64,000 bases of DNA from Komagataeibacter sp. FNDCR2 (GCF_021295395.1 NZ_JAIWOU010000001.1:1057001-1121000); one strand, 5' to 3'. Positions 18,822 to 28,348 are shown, counted from the stretch's first letter. Made by a program: numbers and translations. The notes: a model not told the origin generated them from the sequence alone.

Positions 18822-19970
18822 ATGACGGATCCCCACAACGCGGATCAGGATCGTCCGTACCCGCCCCTGGGGGGGGAGAAGGTCGATCCCTTATCCACGA
18901 TGCGTACTTTCCGTTCATTCCAGGAAACCCGGCGCACCCAGCGGATGGCGCGCGCGGCGCTGGCGCTGTTTTTTGTCCTGCTGGCGCTGTACACGGTCCG
19001 GGGCTTCCTGCCATCGCTGATCTGGGGCTGTATTTTCGCCATCGCCTCATGGCCGCTTTATGTCCGCGCGCGGCTGCGGTGGCATTCGCGCACGCAGCAG
19101 GCCCTGCTGCCGCTGCTGTTCACGCTTGTCATCGCCCTTATCTTCCTCGGGCCGCTGGCGCTTTTCGCCCTTGAGGCCGGGCGTGAGGCCGAAGGCGTGC
19201 TCAGGCTGCTCAACGACGCCCGCCATTCCGGCATTCCCCTCCCGCAATGGACCGCCCGCCTGCCCTATGGCCGCGTGGCCATCCAGACATGGTGGGACGA
19301 ACACCTGAGGGATCCGGCCGATGTCTCCGCCCTGCTCGGCACCCTCAACATCGGGCGCGGGGTGCAGGTCACGCAGCAGGTGGGCACGCAGGTGCTGCAT
19401 CGGGTGCTGCTGTTCGCCTTTGCCATCCTGACCCTGTTTTTCCTGCTCAAGGATGGTGATTCCGTCATCCGCCAGTCGCTTAATGTCTCCCGCCGTGCCT
19501 TTGGCAAACGTGGTGAACGGATCGCGCTGCAGATCATCGCCTCGGTCCACGGGTCGGTATCGGGGCTGGTTCTGGTGGGAATCGGTGAAGGGATGCTGAT
19601 GGGCGTGACCTACCTGCTGGCGGGCGCGCCGCATCCCTTCCTGTTCGGGGTGGTGACCGCCATTGCCGCGATGATCCCTTTCTGCGCCATTATCGCCATT
19701 ACCGCCGTCGCCCTGCTGGTGCTGATCAATACCGGCGCGATGCTGACGGCCATGGCCATCATATTGCTGGGGATTGCCGTGATCCTGCTGGCGGACCATC
19801 TGGTGCGTCCCGCCGTGATCGGGGGCTCGACGCAGCTTCCCTTCCTGTGGGTGCTGACGGGCATACTGGGGGGCGCTGAAAGCTGGAGCCTGCTGGGGCT
19901 GTTCATGGGCCCGGCCATCATGGCGGTGCTGCACATGCTGTGGCTGAACTGGAGCCGGGCGCGCGAATAG
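18822..19970 (+). CDS. AI-2E family (PerM-like) membrane transporter
   Basis: The 382-residue protein belongs to the AI-2E/UPF0118 family of inner-membrane proteins. Some members are linked to autoinducer-2 export, others to Na+/H+ antiport or unknown cargo. After a soluble N-terminus of about 45 residues there are two hydrophobic helices, a soluble middle, and a group of C-terminal helices. These include the conserved hydrophobic FLLKDGD region and the SGLVLVGIGEGMLMG segment. Start is ATG at 18822, with AGAGGA 6 nt upstream; an ATG 6 bp earlier lacks spacing. Function cannot be set from sequence alone. Confidence 0.85.
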   Translation: MTDPHNADQDRPYPPLGGEKVDPLSTMRTFRSFQETRRTQRMARAALALFFVLLALYTVRGFLPSLIWGCIFAIASWPLYVRARLRWHSRTQQALLPLLFTLVIALIFLGPLALFALEAGREAEGVLRLLNDARHSGIPLPQWTARLPYGRVAIQTWWDEHLRDPADVSALLGTLNIGRGVQVTQQVGTQVLHRVLLFAFAILTLFFLLKDGDSVIRQSLNVSRRAFGKRGERIALQIIASVHGSVSGLVLVGIGEGMLMGVTYLLAGAPHPFLFGVVTAIAAMIPFCAIIAITAVALLVLINTGAMLTAMAIILLGIAVILLADHLVRPAVIGGSTQLPFLWVLTGILGGAESWSLLGLFMGPAIMAVLHMLWLNWSRARE

Positions 19971-19977
19971 CAGGCAT

Positions 19978-20005
19978 AAAAAAAGCATCCCGGACAGGAT
20001 GCTTT
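19978..20005 (-). terminator. Terminator downstream of tRNA-Pro
   Basis: The stem AAAGCATCC / GGATGCTTT (19982-19990 with 19997-20005, 6-nt loop) is followed on the minus strand by a T run. It lies 44 bp past the 3' end of tRNA-Pro and could also slow plus-strand transcription from the AI-2E family gene. Confidence 0.75.
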
Positions 20006-20048
20006 GCTAAACTCTGATTGAAAAAGGCTTTTATCGCAGACAGGGATA

Positions 20049-20122
20049 TCGGGCAGGCGGGATTCGAACCCACGACCCCCAGTCCCCCAGACTGATGCGC
20101 TACCAGGCTGCGCTACTGCCCG
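20049..20122 (-). tRNA. tRNA-Pro(GGG)
   Basis: On the minus strand a 74-nt cloverleaf can be drawn: acceptor stem CGGGCAG pairing with CTGCCCG, D-arm GCGC...GCGC, anticodon arm TCAGT/ACTGG with loop CTGGGGG, and T-arm with TTCGAAT. The anticodon is GGG (20088-20086), so it reads CCC and CCU proline codons. The CCA end is not encoded. It sits 85 bp after the merR gene and is followed by its own terminator. Confidence 0.95.
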
Positions 20123-20207
20123 CCTGTCTGCGATGGGCAGGGTGTAGCAGCCTCACGGGGGGACCGCAAGGCATGTTCTGAACCAAACCCGAAAAAAAAC
20201 TGATGAA

Positions 20208-20855
20208 TCAGACCGGCACCATGGCGCGCAGGGCCTGCAGCTCCACCAGCACGCCGCGCAGGTTGTCGCGCAACGCCGCATTTTCCGCCTGAAGGCGCTC
20301 AAGCTCGATCATCACGACCTGCTCCAGCGGCTGTTCCGCCTCATCGTCGCTGGCCTGTCCTTCCCCCTTTTCATCCAGCGCCGCCTGTATGGCCGACGCG
20401 GCGGTCGCGGCGAAGGATTCGATCTCATCCTCCACCTGTGTATGGACAACCACGTCCTCCACCACGACATCCGGCCCGGCCACGGATTCGATCCGTTCGG
20501 GTTGCGGGGCTTCCGGCGGGGGAGAAGTCTCATGAGACCGCACGGGGGCGGCTTCGGCTGGCAGGGCGTCGGCACCGCCGCCCAGCACCGCCTGCGCTTC
20601 CGCCACGGACAGTTTGCGGACATAGAGCAGGTCCGCGATCCGCCGCAGCACGGCAACATCATGCGGCCGGTAATAACGCCGCCCCCCCTGCCCGCGCAGC
20701 GGGGCAAGCTGGGGGAAACGTGTCTCCCACATGCGCATGACATGCTGGGCCAGACCGAGTTCACGCGCCACATCGTAAATGGGCAGGCCATCCATGCCCG
20801 TTACGCCGTAACCGTCCTGCCGGTCGGCATCAGCCGGATCGTACTGCGCGTTCAT
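20208..20855 (-). CDS. MerR-family transcriptional regulator
   Basis: A 215-residue protein with an N-terminal MerR-type helix-turn-helix (residues about 22-90: [41 protein letters not shown]). An acidic, alanine-rich linker and a C-terminal heptad helix ([20 protein letters not shown]) suited to dimerisation follow. There is no cysteine-based metal site, so the signal is unknown. The start overlaps the ihfA stop (ATGA), so the two are probably coupled. This MerR gene after ihfA is a conserved alphaproteobacterial arrangement. Confidence 0.88.
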   Translation of the reverse strand: MNAQYDPADADRQDGYGVTGMDGLPIYDVARELGLAQHVMRMWETRFPQLAPLRGQGGRRYYRPHDVAVLRRIADLLYVRKLSVAEAQAVLGGGADALPAEAAPVRSHETSPPPEAPQPERIESVAGPDVVVEDVVVHTQVEDEIESFAATAASAIQAALDEKGEGQASDDEAEQPLEQVVMIELERLQAENAALRDNLRGVLVELQALRAMVPV

Positions 20856-21178
20856 TCCCCATCATCTCCTTCCGGCTGGTCCGCATCGGCGGCCTGCCCG
20901 TTGACATGGGCACGAAGTAGCTGGCTGGGGCGAAAGACCAGAACGGAACGCGGCAGAATCGGCACTTCCACGCCCGTTTTCGGATTACGGCCCGTACGCT
21001 GCCCCTTCTGCCGGACGGAGAACGTGCCGAATCCACTGATTTTCAGGGTATCGCCGGCCTCAAGCGTCCGTGCCATCCGCTCCAGAATATCTTCCAGAAT
21101 ATCGGCGGATTCATGGCGGGACAGGCCGACCTGATCATATATCTGTTCTGCCAGAGTGGCGCGCGTCACTGTGCTCAT
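20852..21178 (-). CDS. ihfA: Integration host factor subunit alpha
   Basis: IHF-alpha forms a DNA-bending heterodimer with IHF-beta, used in transcription, replication and recombination. The 108-residue protein has the HU/IHF fold with [25 protein letters not shown], including the DNA-contact arm with its proline. The acidic tail beyond about residue 98 is an extension relative to the E. coli protein of 99 residues. The start is ATG at 21178. It follows fabH by about 100 bp and overlaps merR by 4 bp. Confidence 0.94.
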   Translation of the reverse strand: MSTVTRATLAEQIYDQVGLSRHESADILEDILERMARTLEAGDTLKISGFGTFSVRQKGQRTGRNPKTGVEVPILPRSVLVFRPSQLLRAHVNGQAADADQPEGDDGE

Positions 21179-21278
21179 ACGTAAACGTTATGCATCAGTG
21201 TGTTCATCGTCAATTGAATGTCGTGGATGAAAAGCCGGTTTCATCCACCATTCATTGCAATGTTGCACCGAAACGACA

Positions 21279-22250
21279 TTAGAGCCGGACCAGCGCGGCC
21301 CCCCATGTCAGCCCGCCACCCAGTGCTTCGAGCAGGACAAGGTCACCCTTGCGGATGCGCCCGTCCCGCACGGCCTCGTTCATGGCCAGCGGGATGGAGG
21401 CCGCCGAGGTATTGGCATGCCGGTCCACCGTAATCACCACGCGTTCCGGCGGCAGGGACAGCTTGCGGGCCACACCGTCAATAATGCGCAGGTTGGCCTG
21501 GTGCGGCACCAGCCAGTTCACATCGGCATGGGTCAGGTTGTTGGCGGCCAGCGCCTCATCAACCGAAGAAGACAGCTTGCCCACCGCATGGCGGAATACT
21601 TCGCGCCCCAGCATGCGCAGGTGCGCGGGCCTGTCGTGCCGGCCGGTCGCGCCATCCACATAAAGCAGGTCGCCATACTGGCCATCGGAATGCAGATGCG
21701 TTGACAGGATCCCCGCCGCACCATCCGCGGGCTCCGCCGCGGTCAGGAACACCGCCCCCGCGCCATCGCCAAACAGCACGCAGGTGCCCCGGTCGGACCA
21801 GTCAAGAATGCGTGAATAGACTTCGCTGCCGATGACCAGCGCGGATCGGGCCTGCCCGCAGCGAATCAGCGAATCGGCCATGGACAGGGCATAGATGAAC
21901 CCCGAACACGCGGCCGCCAGGTCGAACCCGAAGCCCGATGTCACGCCAAGCTCCGCCTGCACCCGCACCGCCGTGGAGGGAAAGGCCTGGTCCGGCGTGC
22001 TGGTGGCGACGATGATGGCATCCACATCGGCGGGCGTGGCCCCCGCGTAGTCCAGCGCCTGGCGTGCGGCCCGCGTGGCCATGGAGACGGCGGTGTCGTT
22101 TTCCCCCGCTATATGCCGCTGGGCGATGCCGGTGCGGCCACGAATCCATTCATCCGATGTATCGAGCCGGGAGGCGAGTTCATCATTTGTAACGATCCGC
22201 TCAGGCAGATAACCGCCAAACCCGGACAGAAGCGAGCGTTTCGCCATCAT
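21279..22250 (-). CDS. fabH: Beta-ketoacyl-ACP synthase III
   Basis: FabH starts fatty-acid synthesis by condensing acetyl-CoA with malonyl-ACP in the cytoplasm. The 323-residue protein keeps the catalytic cysteine in DLAAACSGFIYAL (about residue 115), the histidine in VPHQANLRIID and the asparagine in NTSAASIP. Length fits the family. Two ATG codons stand in tandem at 22250 and 22247. It lies 83 bp after plsX, in the order yceD-rpmF-plsX-fabH-ihfA-merR, so it is probably expressed with phospholipid synthesis. Confidence 0.97.
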   Translation of the reverse strand: MMAKRSLLSGFGGYLPERIVTNDELASRLDTSDEWIRGRTGIAQRHIAGENDTAVSMATRAARQALDYAGATPADVDAIIVATSTPDQAFPSTAVRVQAELGVTSGFGFDLAAACSGFIYALSMADSLIRCGQARSALVIGSEVYSRILDWSDRGTCVLFGDGAGAVFLTAAEPADGAAGILSTHLHSDGQYGDLLYVDGATGRHDRPAHLRMLGREVFRHAVGKLSSSVDEALAANNLTHADVNWLVPHQANLRIIDGVARKLSLPPERVVITVDRHANTSAASIPLAMNEAVRDGRIRKGDLVLLEALGGGLTWGAALVRL

Positions 22251-22333
22251 GCCTGTTTTTCCACCACTCTCATCTCACATACACAGGTGGAGGCATGCAC
22301 CGCGGCCTGCCCGCCCTACCGGATGTCACTGGG

Positions 22334-23425
22334 TCAGGATGCAGGAACCGTCTGCGGCTGATCCGGGTTCGCCTTGACGGATGTCAGGCTTTCCATGCGG
22401 GCCAGACGCTCACGAATCCCGTCGTTGAAGCGGTGCGTGACCATATCCATCGCCACATCGACCGCCGCCGCGAACCCTTCCGCATCGGTCCCGCCATGCG
22501 ACTTGACTACGACCCCGTTCAGTCCGACGAACACCGCGCCGTTATAGCGGCGTGGATCGAGCCATTCCTTCATGCGCTCCAGACCGGGGCGGACAAGCAG
22601 ATAGCCGATCCGGCCCAGAAGGCTGGAAGTAAAGACCTGCCGCAGGAGGGTGAACGCCATTTTCAGCGCGCCCTCCCCGGTTTTCAGGGCCACATTGCCG
22701 GTAAACCCGTCGGTCACCACCACATCGGTGGTGCCCGCCGTGATGTCGTGCCCTTCCACGAAACCGTGGAACTGCCTGCCCAGCGAACTGCCCCGCAGCA
22801 CTTCCGCCGCCTGCCGGAGCCGGTCGTCGCCCTTCAGCTCCTCCGACCCGACATTGAGCAGCCCGATGGTGGGCGCGGGCAGTCCCAGCACCGCCTTGGC
22901 GAAGGCTTCGCCCATTACGGCGAATTCGACAAGGTTGCGCCAGTCGCACGCCACGTTGGCCCCGAGGTCAAGCATGACCACATCCCCCCGCGTGGTGGGG
23001 CTGATGGCCGCCATGGCGGGGCGGGTGATGCCGGGCAGCGTCTTGACCACGATCTTGGCCAGCGCCAGCATCGCCCCGCTGTTGCCAGCGGACACGACGC
23101 CCTGCGCCTCGCCCTGCGCCACGGCATCCATGGCCAGCCGCATGGACGAGTCGCGCACCCGCAACGCGGCGGTCGGCTTCATGTCCATGGAAATGGCCGA
23201 ACGGGCCGGACGGATTGTACAGATGGCGGCCGCGCGCGGATGGCGGCTCAGGAGACCGGACAATTTCGCCTCGTCCCCGACCAGAAGGATTCTGGCCGAA
23301 GGATGTCGGTCCGCCGCAATCGCCAGTCCGGCCACCACAACTTCCGGACCGCCATCTCCCCCCATGCCATCAATGGCAAGGGTGTAAGACCCAGTCTCGG
23401 AAAAGGAGGAACCTGTCTCGCTCAT
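22334..23425 (-). CDS. plsX: Phosphate acyltransferase PlsX
   Basis: PlsX makes acyl-phosphate from acyl-ACP, the acyl donor for PlsY in phospholipid synthesis, as a peripheral membrane enzyme. The 363-residue protein shows AIDGMGGDGGPEVVVAGL at the N-terminus and SAGNSGAMLALA, ALLNVGSEELKGD-type and VTDGFTGNVALKT blocks typical of the family. Start is ATG at 23425 with GGAGGAA upstream. It sits between rpmF and fabH as in most proteobacteria. Confidence 0.96.
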   Translation of the reverse strand: MSETGSSFSETGSYTLAIDGMGGDGGPEVVVAGLAIAADRHPSARILLVGDEAKLSGLLSRHPRAAAICTIRPARSAISMDMKPTAALRVRDSSMRLAMDAVAQGEAQGVVSAGNSGAMLALAKIVVKTLPGITRPAMAAISPTTRGDVVMLDLGANVACDWRNLVEFAVMGEAFAKAVLGLPAPTIGLLNVGSEELKGDDRLRQAAEVLRGSSLGRQFHGFVEGHDITAGTTDVVVTDGFTGNVALKTGEGALKMAFTLLRQVFTSSLLGRIGYLLVRPGLERMKEWLDPRRYNGAVFVGLNGVVVKSHGGTDAEGFAAAVDVAMDMVTHRFNDGIRERLARMESLTSVKANPDQPQTVPAS

Positions 23426-23590
23426 GCTCGTCTTGTGCCGGGTAAGAAAGAAACGCGCAAGATCAGGATATACACTTTGAAATGACCATATCCCCGCGCA
23501 TCCCGGGCTGGACGCCCCTGGGGGCGCCCGCCGGCGCGACCCCTGTGGATCGCGCCGTTACCGGGTCATGACGCCATTGGCGTGCTGTTA

Positions 23591-23794
23591 TCAGGCGCGG
23601 ACCGCCGTCTTCAGCGCCTTGCCGGCGGACGCGACTTCGCGCCCGTCATAATGTCCGCAGTGGCTGCAGACGTGGTGCGGGCGCTTGAGCTCACCGCAGT
23701 TGGAGCATTCCGCGTGCGCCTGGACAGGCAGCGCAGCGTGGCTGCGACGCATGCCACGACGGGACGGCGAGGTTTTTCTCTTGGGTACAGCCAT
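23591..23794 (-). CDS. rpmF: 50S ribosomal protein L32
   Basis: L32 is a small structural protein of the large subunit. The 67-residue protein starts [19 protein letters not shown] and carries a zinc-ribbon of the C+ type, CSNCG and CSHCG, 13 residues apart. It therefore depends on zinc, unlike the cysteine-free forms some bacteria use in zinc shortage. It lies between yceD and plsX, the conserved order. Confidence 0.96.
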   Translation of the reverse strand: MAVPKRKTSPSRRGMRRSHAALPVQAHAECSNCGELKRPHHVCSHCGHYDGREVASAGKALKTAVRA

Positions 23795-23965
23795 GGGCCC
23801 GGGCCCCTCCGATCTGGATCACAACCGGCAGGCACACCCTCGTGGCGATACACCGGTCAGTTATCAATAATTGAGGGGGGCGCTCTAGCAGACCATTTAC
23901 ACTTGCGCAAGGGATGATGCGCATGATGTCTGGTGAGTTTCCCCCTCCTCGGCCTCTTCCTTGCG

Positions 23966-24496
23966 TCAGTTCCGCTTTTTTTTCAACTCGGCCAGGGCGG
24001 AAAAAGGCTGCCTGCGTCCGGTTTCCTCGGGCGCGGTTTCTTCCGGCGCCATCAGTTCCGGCGGAATCCTGCTGCCCGGCTTGTGCGGATACGGATCCAG
24101 GGCGAGGGAAAGTTCTTCCGTCGCCAGTTCGCCCAGGTCGATGCTGTCGCGTTCATACGGCACCTCATCAACGGTGAAGGGGTCGATTTCGTCTTCCTCG
24201 CGGAAGCGTTCAGCGGGGATGCAGCGCACGGTGAACGATTCCGCCAGCACATCCTCGAACGCCTCAAGGCTTATGACACATTCCTGCGTCACATGCGCGG
24301 TCAGCCACCCTTCGGCCAGCACTTCCCCCCCGCGCCCCGGCTTGAGCCGGTAGCGGCAGGACAGGTTGCGCAGCCCCACGATCCCAAGCCGCTTCACCAG
24401 CTTGCGGCATTCCGCCTCCGATGCCTCGACCACGGTTTCCAAGCCCTTGGCCGGGATGCGCCCCACGGCCATGGGACGGGAAAATTCTGCATCCAT
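23966..24496 (-). CDS. YceD/DUF177 family protein
   Basis: A 176-residue acidic protein of the DUF177 (YceD) family, which is tied to 23S rRNA accumulation and is almost always found just before rpmF. Visible are the conserved SLEAFEDVLAESFTVRCIP segment and IDLGELATEELSLALDPYPHKPG, which contains the usual family signature DLG...EE..LALDPYP. Start is ATG at 24496. It is the first gene of the cluster leading to plsX and fabH and is divergent from bamE across a 183-bp gap that should hold both promoters. Confidence 0.9.
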   Translation of the reverse strand: MDAEFSRPMAVGRIPAKGLETVVEASEAECRKLVKRLGIVGLRNLSCRYRLKPGRGGEVLAEGWLTAHVTQECVISLEAFEDVLAESFTVRCIPAERFREEDEIDPFTVDEVPYERDSIDLGELATEELSLALDPYPHKPGSRIPPELMAPEETAPEETGRRQPFSALAELKKKRN

Positions 24497-24679
24497 GCGT
24501 CATACTCCTGCGCGTGTATTCGGGGCCATGCCCGTTGGGGCCTGATGGCGATATTGCGCTGCCCTGCGTGTTTTTCCACCGGCGGGGCGATCTGCGATTG
24601 ACTTCATTTACCCAATCGGGCACCGGAAAGACGAACCGCGTCATGCGCCATGCCCTTATTGCAGGATATTTTCCGGACC

Positions 24680-25249
24680 ATGAGGTCACCCCAGGTCAAG
24701 CAGCCCCGCTCCCGTTCATTACGCCTGTTTTCATGCGCTGTCATCGGGGCGGCGGTCGGGCTGTCGGGCTGCGCGCTGTTCAAGCCGTCCGTCGTGCAAC
24801 GCGGCTCGCTGGTGGAACCGGATGATTACAACAAGCTCAAGACCGGGCAGAGCACACGCACGGATGTGATGGACGCCCTGGGCTCCCCCACCGCGCACGC
24901 CACGTTTGACGACAATACGTGGGTCTATGTCTCCATGACCCAGGTGCTGGCCCCCATAAGCTTCCCGCGCATACGCAAGCAGGAATCGGTGGTGCTGACA
25001 TTCGATCAGGACGGCATCCTGCGCAACATGCGCGTCCTGCACAAGAACGACGCCCGCTATGTCAGCATGGCGTCGGGCAGCACGCCCACGCCGGGCACCA
25101 AGATCAACGTCATGCAGCAGATTCTGGGCAATGTGGGCCGCTACAACCCGCTCAGCCAGATGAGCAGCACCTATGGCGGCAGCACCGGCCCGATGAACAG
25201 CATGAACGGCGGGCCGGGCCATGGGGGACAGGGTAACTCCCTGCCCTGA
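24680..25249 (+). CDS. bamE: Outer-membrane assembly lipoprotein BamE (SmpA/OmlA)
   Basis: BamE is a lipoprotein of the BAM complex that inserts beta-barrel proteins into the outer membrane. From ATG 24680 there is a basic N-terminus, a hydrophobic segment and the lipobox LSGC, so the mature protein starts at the cysteine. The SmpA fold follows: YNKLKTGQSTRTDVMDALGSP, DDNTWVYVSMT and VLTFDQDGILRNMRV. A Gly/Ser/Asn/Met-rich C-terminal tail of about 50 residues is an extension. An in-frame ATG at 24650 lacks a ribosome site and would put ten extra residues before the signal peptide. It is divergent from yceD. Confidence 0.9.
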   Translation: MRSPQVKQPRSRSLRLFSCAVIGAAVGLSGCALFKPSVVQRGSLVEPDDYNKLKTGQSTRTDVMDALGSPTAHATFDDNTWVYVSMTQVLAPISFPRIRKQESVVLTFDQDGILRNMRVLHKNDARYVSMASGSTPTPGTKINVMQQILGNVGRYNPLSQMSSTYGGSTGPMNSMNGGPGHGGQGNSLP

Positions 25250-25269
25250 TCCACGGGCCGCCTGAGCGC

Positions 25270-26661
25270 CTATTCCGGCAGGATAATCCTTACCCGCGCG
25301 CCCCCCAGTGGCCCCGTCTCCAGCGCGATGTGGCCACCATGGGCGTGAATGATGTCACGCGCGATGGCGAGACCAAGGCCGGTGCCCCCTTCCTTTCCGC
25401 TTTCGAACGGGCGGAACACGCTTTCACGCCGGGATTCCTCCACCCCGCACCCGTTGTCATCCACGTACAGGATGACCTGCCCGCGTGCGCGTTCGGCTGA
25501 AAGTTCCACGCGGCCGGCATGGTTGCGCGCGTTTTCCACCACATTGTTCAAAACGCGGCGCAGCGCGTTGCTGCGGCCGGTAATGGCCAGACCGGGCGGC
25601 ACGACCATGCCGATGGTGACATCCGCGCCCATACGGCGCTGGGTGGCCCCGATCTCCTCGAACATCTCCTCCACCCGGATCGCCACGGGAACCTCGGCCC
25701 CTTCGCCACGGGCGAAGGACAGATACGCCTCGATCATGCGTTCCATTTCCGCGATATCCCCGATCATGTCGGCAATATCGGGCTGAAGGCTGGCGGCCTC
25801 GATCATGCCCGCGCGCGGGAACATGGCCAGTGAGAGCCGCAGCCGGGTCAGCGGCGTGCGCAGGTCGTGCGACACACCGGCCAGAACGGTGGTGCGCTGC
25901 TCCACGAAACGGTTGATCCGGTCGCGCATGCGGTTGAAGGCGACGGCGGCCTTGCGTATTTCCTGCGCGCCTTCGGGCACGATGGGTACCGTGTCGCGCC
26001 CCAGCCCGAACAGTTCCGCCGCCCGCGCCAGCCGCCTTATGGCGCGCACCTGATTGCGCATGACCAGCGCCGCGATCACGAACAGCACCAGCGCGCTGCC
26101 CGACGCCCATGCCACGAACAGCCAGACCGGCGCCACGTCCAGCCGCTTGCGCAGCGCCACGACCTGGAGAATGCCGCCGGGCACCTGCACCAGGATCACC
26201 ATGTGCCGGTGCGGCCGCTTCCAGTCCACAAGGGTAGGCCACGGCACGTTATCGCGCAGGTCGCGCACCAGATAATCGTCGATGGGGCCAAGCACATGGT
26301 TGGTGCCGCTTTTCTGCAGGCTGGCCCCTTCGCGCCATGTCATGACCAGATCCGCGCGCCTGCCCATGTCGTCGAGTATCCATTGCCGGTCCATGGGCGA
26401 AGGGTAGCGTTCGAGCATGTCCAGCGTCATGGAAATGGTGGTGACCATGTTGCCCGACAGGCGCCGGGAGACGATCTGGAGATAATTGCCGTAAAACAGT
26501 TCCAGGCAGATGGCCTGTGTCACCAGCAGGGGAATGAACCCGATCAGCAGCATCCGCCCCAGCAGGGAACGCGGCAGGATGCGCCGGACCAGACGCTCAC
26601 GTATCCTGCGCCACCCCTGCGGGGCGGGTGGCGTCTTTTCGGCACCATGGGGGGCGTTCAT
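25270..26661 (-). CDS. EnvZ-like two-component sensor histidine kinase
   Basis: A 463-residue inner-membrane kinase. There are two membrane segments (about 35-57 and 178-201) flanking a periplasmic domain of about 120 residues. A HAMP-like linker, the H-box GVSHDLRTPLTRLRLSL with H265, the N-box NNVVENARNHAG and DDNGCGV/GTGLGLAIARD complete the catalytic core. The architecture is that of EnvZ/OmpR-class kinases. No response regulator is adjacent on its strand. The nearest candidate is the OmpR-type regulator 2.2 kb away at 28891, on the other strand. The signal is unknown. Confidence 0.9.
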   Translation of the reverse strand: MNAPHGAEKTPPAPQGWRRIRERLVRRILPRSLLGRMLLIGFIPLLVTQAICLELFYGNYLQIVSRRLSGNMVTTISMTLDMLERYPSPMDRQWILDDMGRRADLVMTWREGASLQKSGTNHVLGPIDDYLVRDLRDNVPWPTLVDWKRPHRHMVILVQVPGGILQVVALRKRLDVAPVWLFVAWASGSALVLFVIAALVMRNQVRAIRRLARAAELFGLGRDTVPIVPEGAQEIRKAAVAFNRMRDRINRFVEQRTTVLAGVSHDLRTPLTRLRLSLAMFPRAGMIEAASLQPDIADMIGDIAEMERMIEAYLSFARGEGAEVPVAIRVEEMFEEIGATQRRMGADVTIGMVVPPGLAITGRSNALRRVLNNVVENARNHAGRVELSAERARGQVILYVDDNGCGVEESRRESVFRPFESGKEGGTGLGLAIARDIIHAHGGHIALETGPLGGARVRIILPE

Positions 26662-26680
26662 GCTTTCCCTTTCGGACGCA

Positions 26681-26710
26681 AAAAAACCGGCTCCCTTGCA
26701 GAAGCCGGTT
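26681..26710 (-). terminator. Rho-independent terminator of rpsU
   Basis: The stem AACCGGCT / AGCCGGTT (26685-26692 with 26703-26710) is followed on the minus strand by a T run. It lies about 40 bp after the rpsU stop and just before the sensor kinase start. Confidence 0.85.
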
Positions 26711-26748
26711 CTTTGCGGGTCAGACCCATATTCCGATAGCGCGCGGGC

Positions 26749-26952
26749 TTAGAAGCCTTCACGCTCCAGGCGCTTGCGCTCCATCTTGCGGGCGCGGCGC
26801 ACGGCTTCAGCGGCCTCGCGCGCCTTGCGCTCGGACGGCTTTTCGTAATGACGGCGCAGCTTCATTTCGCGGAAGATGCCTTCACGCTGCATTTTTTTCT
26901 TGAGGGCCTTGAGGGCCTGATCAACATTGTTGTCACGAACGAGAACCTGCAC
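26749..26952 (-). CDS. rpsU: 30S ribosomal protein S21
   Basis: S21 is a small-subunit protein involved in mRNA engagement. The 67-residue protein starts at GTG 26952 ([20 protein letters not shown]), with AGGAG about 11 nt upstream. The sequence continues with [19 protein letters not shown], typical of S21, and a very basic tail. The open frame runs upstream to 27018, but that part does not resemble S21. It is divergent from def-coq9, the arrangement that gave COQ9 the name RpsU-divergently transcribed protein. Confidence 0.95.
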   Translation of the reverse strand: MQVLVRDNNVDQALKALKKKMQREGIFREMKLRRHYEKPSERKAREAAEAVRRARKMERKRLEREGF

Positions 26953-27189
26953 TGGGTCATCAACTCCTGGTCGGCCATCCGGTATGGGCGGCGCATGAAA
27001 CTGAAACTTGGGGAACATCCGCCCGAGGCTATTCCCTTCGTGCGATTCCCAAACGGGCCGCAGCTATATCACACTCCCCCGCGGCAACACAAATCATTCC
27101 CGCATATCGGCGCAAAGGAATTTTCATGCGCCTTTCGCCCCCCGGCTGGCATGGACCGCGCCCGTAACAGAGATAAAGGTTTTTCCCGC

Positions 27190-27720
27190 ATGACGCTGCT
27201 CAAGATCGCCCGGATGGGCCACCCGGTCCTGCTCCAGCCCGCACAGCCGGTGGCGGACCCGCTGACCCCGTCCATCCGGACCCTGGTGGCCGACATGATC
27301 GAAACCATGCTGGATGCCGGTGGCGTCGGACTGGCCGCGCCACAGGTGCACCAGGGCCTGCGGCTGTTCGTGTACCATATCCCCGCGGCCCGCCGTACGG
27401 ATGCGGAGTCTCCCGCCTGCCCGCCATCCGCCCTGATCAACCCGGTCGTGGAACCCGTTGATGATGAAATGGTGGATAGGATGGAAGGCTGCCTGTCCAT
27501 TCCGGGCCTGCGCGGCTGGGTGCCCCGGTACGAGCGTGTCGCCTATAAGGGGATGAATGAGCACGGTCAGGAAATCCATGGCATTGCATCGGGCTTTCTG
27601 GCCAATGTATTCCAGCATGAATACGACCACCTGAACGGGATCCTGTACCCCATGCGGATGACGGATCTGGCCCGGATGGGATTTGATACGGAAATGGCAC
27701 GTTACGGAGAACCCGCATGA
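27190..27720 (+). CDS. def: Peptide deformylase
   Basis: The enzyme removes the formyl group from the initiator methionine of new proteins. The 176-residue protein has all three family motifs: GVGLAAPQV, EGCLSIPG (metal-binding cysteine) and QHEYDHLNG (the HExxH histidines). Start at ATG 27190 follows AAAGG; an ATG at 27151 is in frame but adds residues outside the family pattern. The stop overlaps the coq9 ATG in an ATGA. Alphaproteobacteria often carry more than one def copy, and this one differs in context from the def-fmt pair. Confidence 0.94.
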   Translation: MTLLKIARMGHPVLLQPAQPVADPLTPSIRTLVADMIETMLDAGGVGLAAPQVHQGLRLFVYHIPAARRTDAESPACPPSALINPVVEPVDDEMVDRMEGCLSIPGLRGWVPRYERVAYKGMNEHGQEIHGIASGFLANVFQHEYDHLNGILYPMRMTDLARMGFDTEMARYGEPA

Positions 27721-28340
27721 ATCTTTCAGTTCTGGTCGCCGCCGCAACGTCCGCGCTCCAGCCCCCCGCCCTTGCGCATTCACCGCAAAGTGATGCGCTG
27801 CTGCGCCGGTTCCTGGCCGATCCGCGCGCGGGGCAACAGCCCTGGACGCTTGCGCTGCTGAAGCAGTGCGTGAGCGCGGATGCGGACATCCTGTTCCCCG
27901 GCGGGATGGCCCAGGTGGCGGAAGCCTGCTTCGACCTTATGGACCGGGAGATGCTGGCCGCGACGGACCAGTTCCGCAGCCGCAAGATCAGCCGCCGCGT
28001 CCGGGCCGCCATCGTGTTCCGGCTGGACCATGCCGCCCCCCATCGGGGCGCCATACGGCAGGCGCTTGCCGTCCTGCTGGTGCCGACCCATGGCCGGGTC
28101 CTCGCCCGCGCGCTGGGCCGGAGCGTGAACGCGATATGGCAGGCGGCGGGCGACACCTCCACCGGCTTTACCTACGTGACCAAGCGCATCACGCTGAGCG
28201 GGGTCTATATCTCCACCCTCCTGTTCTGGCTGACGCGTGGCGGCAACCCGGCATCGGTTGAGGAATTCCTGGATCGCCGCCTGGCCGAAGTCGGGCGCGT
28301 CACCCGCCTGCGCAACCGCCTGACCGGCCGCATCGCCTGA
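27717..28340 (+). CDS. COQ9 family protein (RpsU-divergently transcribed)
   Basis: COQ9 is a lipid-binding accessory protein of ubiquinone synthesis; in mitochondria it assists COQ7. The 207-residue protein has the C-terminal COQ9 domain with TSTGFTYVTKRITLSGVYIS, the membrane-contact segment of the family. It is coupled to def by a 4-bp overlap and lies on the opposite strand to rpsU, as is usual in alphaproteobacteria. Its role in ubiquinone synthesis, the electron carrier for the periplasmic dehydrogenases of acetic acid bacteria, is inferred from the family. Confidence 0.88.
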   Translation: MNLSVLVAAATSALQPPALAHSPQSDALLRRFLADPRAGQQPWTLALLKQCVSADADILFPGGMAQVAEACFDLMDREMLAATDQFRSRKISRRVRAAIVFRLDHAAPHRGAIRQALAVLLVPTHGRVLARALGRSVNAIWQAAGDTSTGFTYVTKRITLSGVYISTLLFWLTRGGNPASVEEFLDRRLAEVGRVTRLRNRLTGRIA

Positions 28341-28348
28341 ACACCAAA

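Noticed and set aside
20049-20122. tRNA-Pro as an integration site for a mobile element
   Set aside because: No integrase, direct repeat of the tRNA end, or change in composition was seen nearby.
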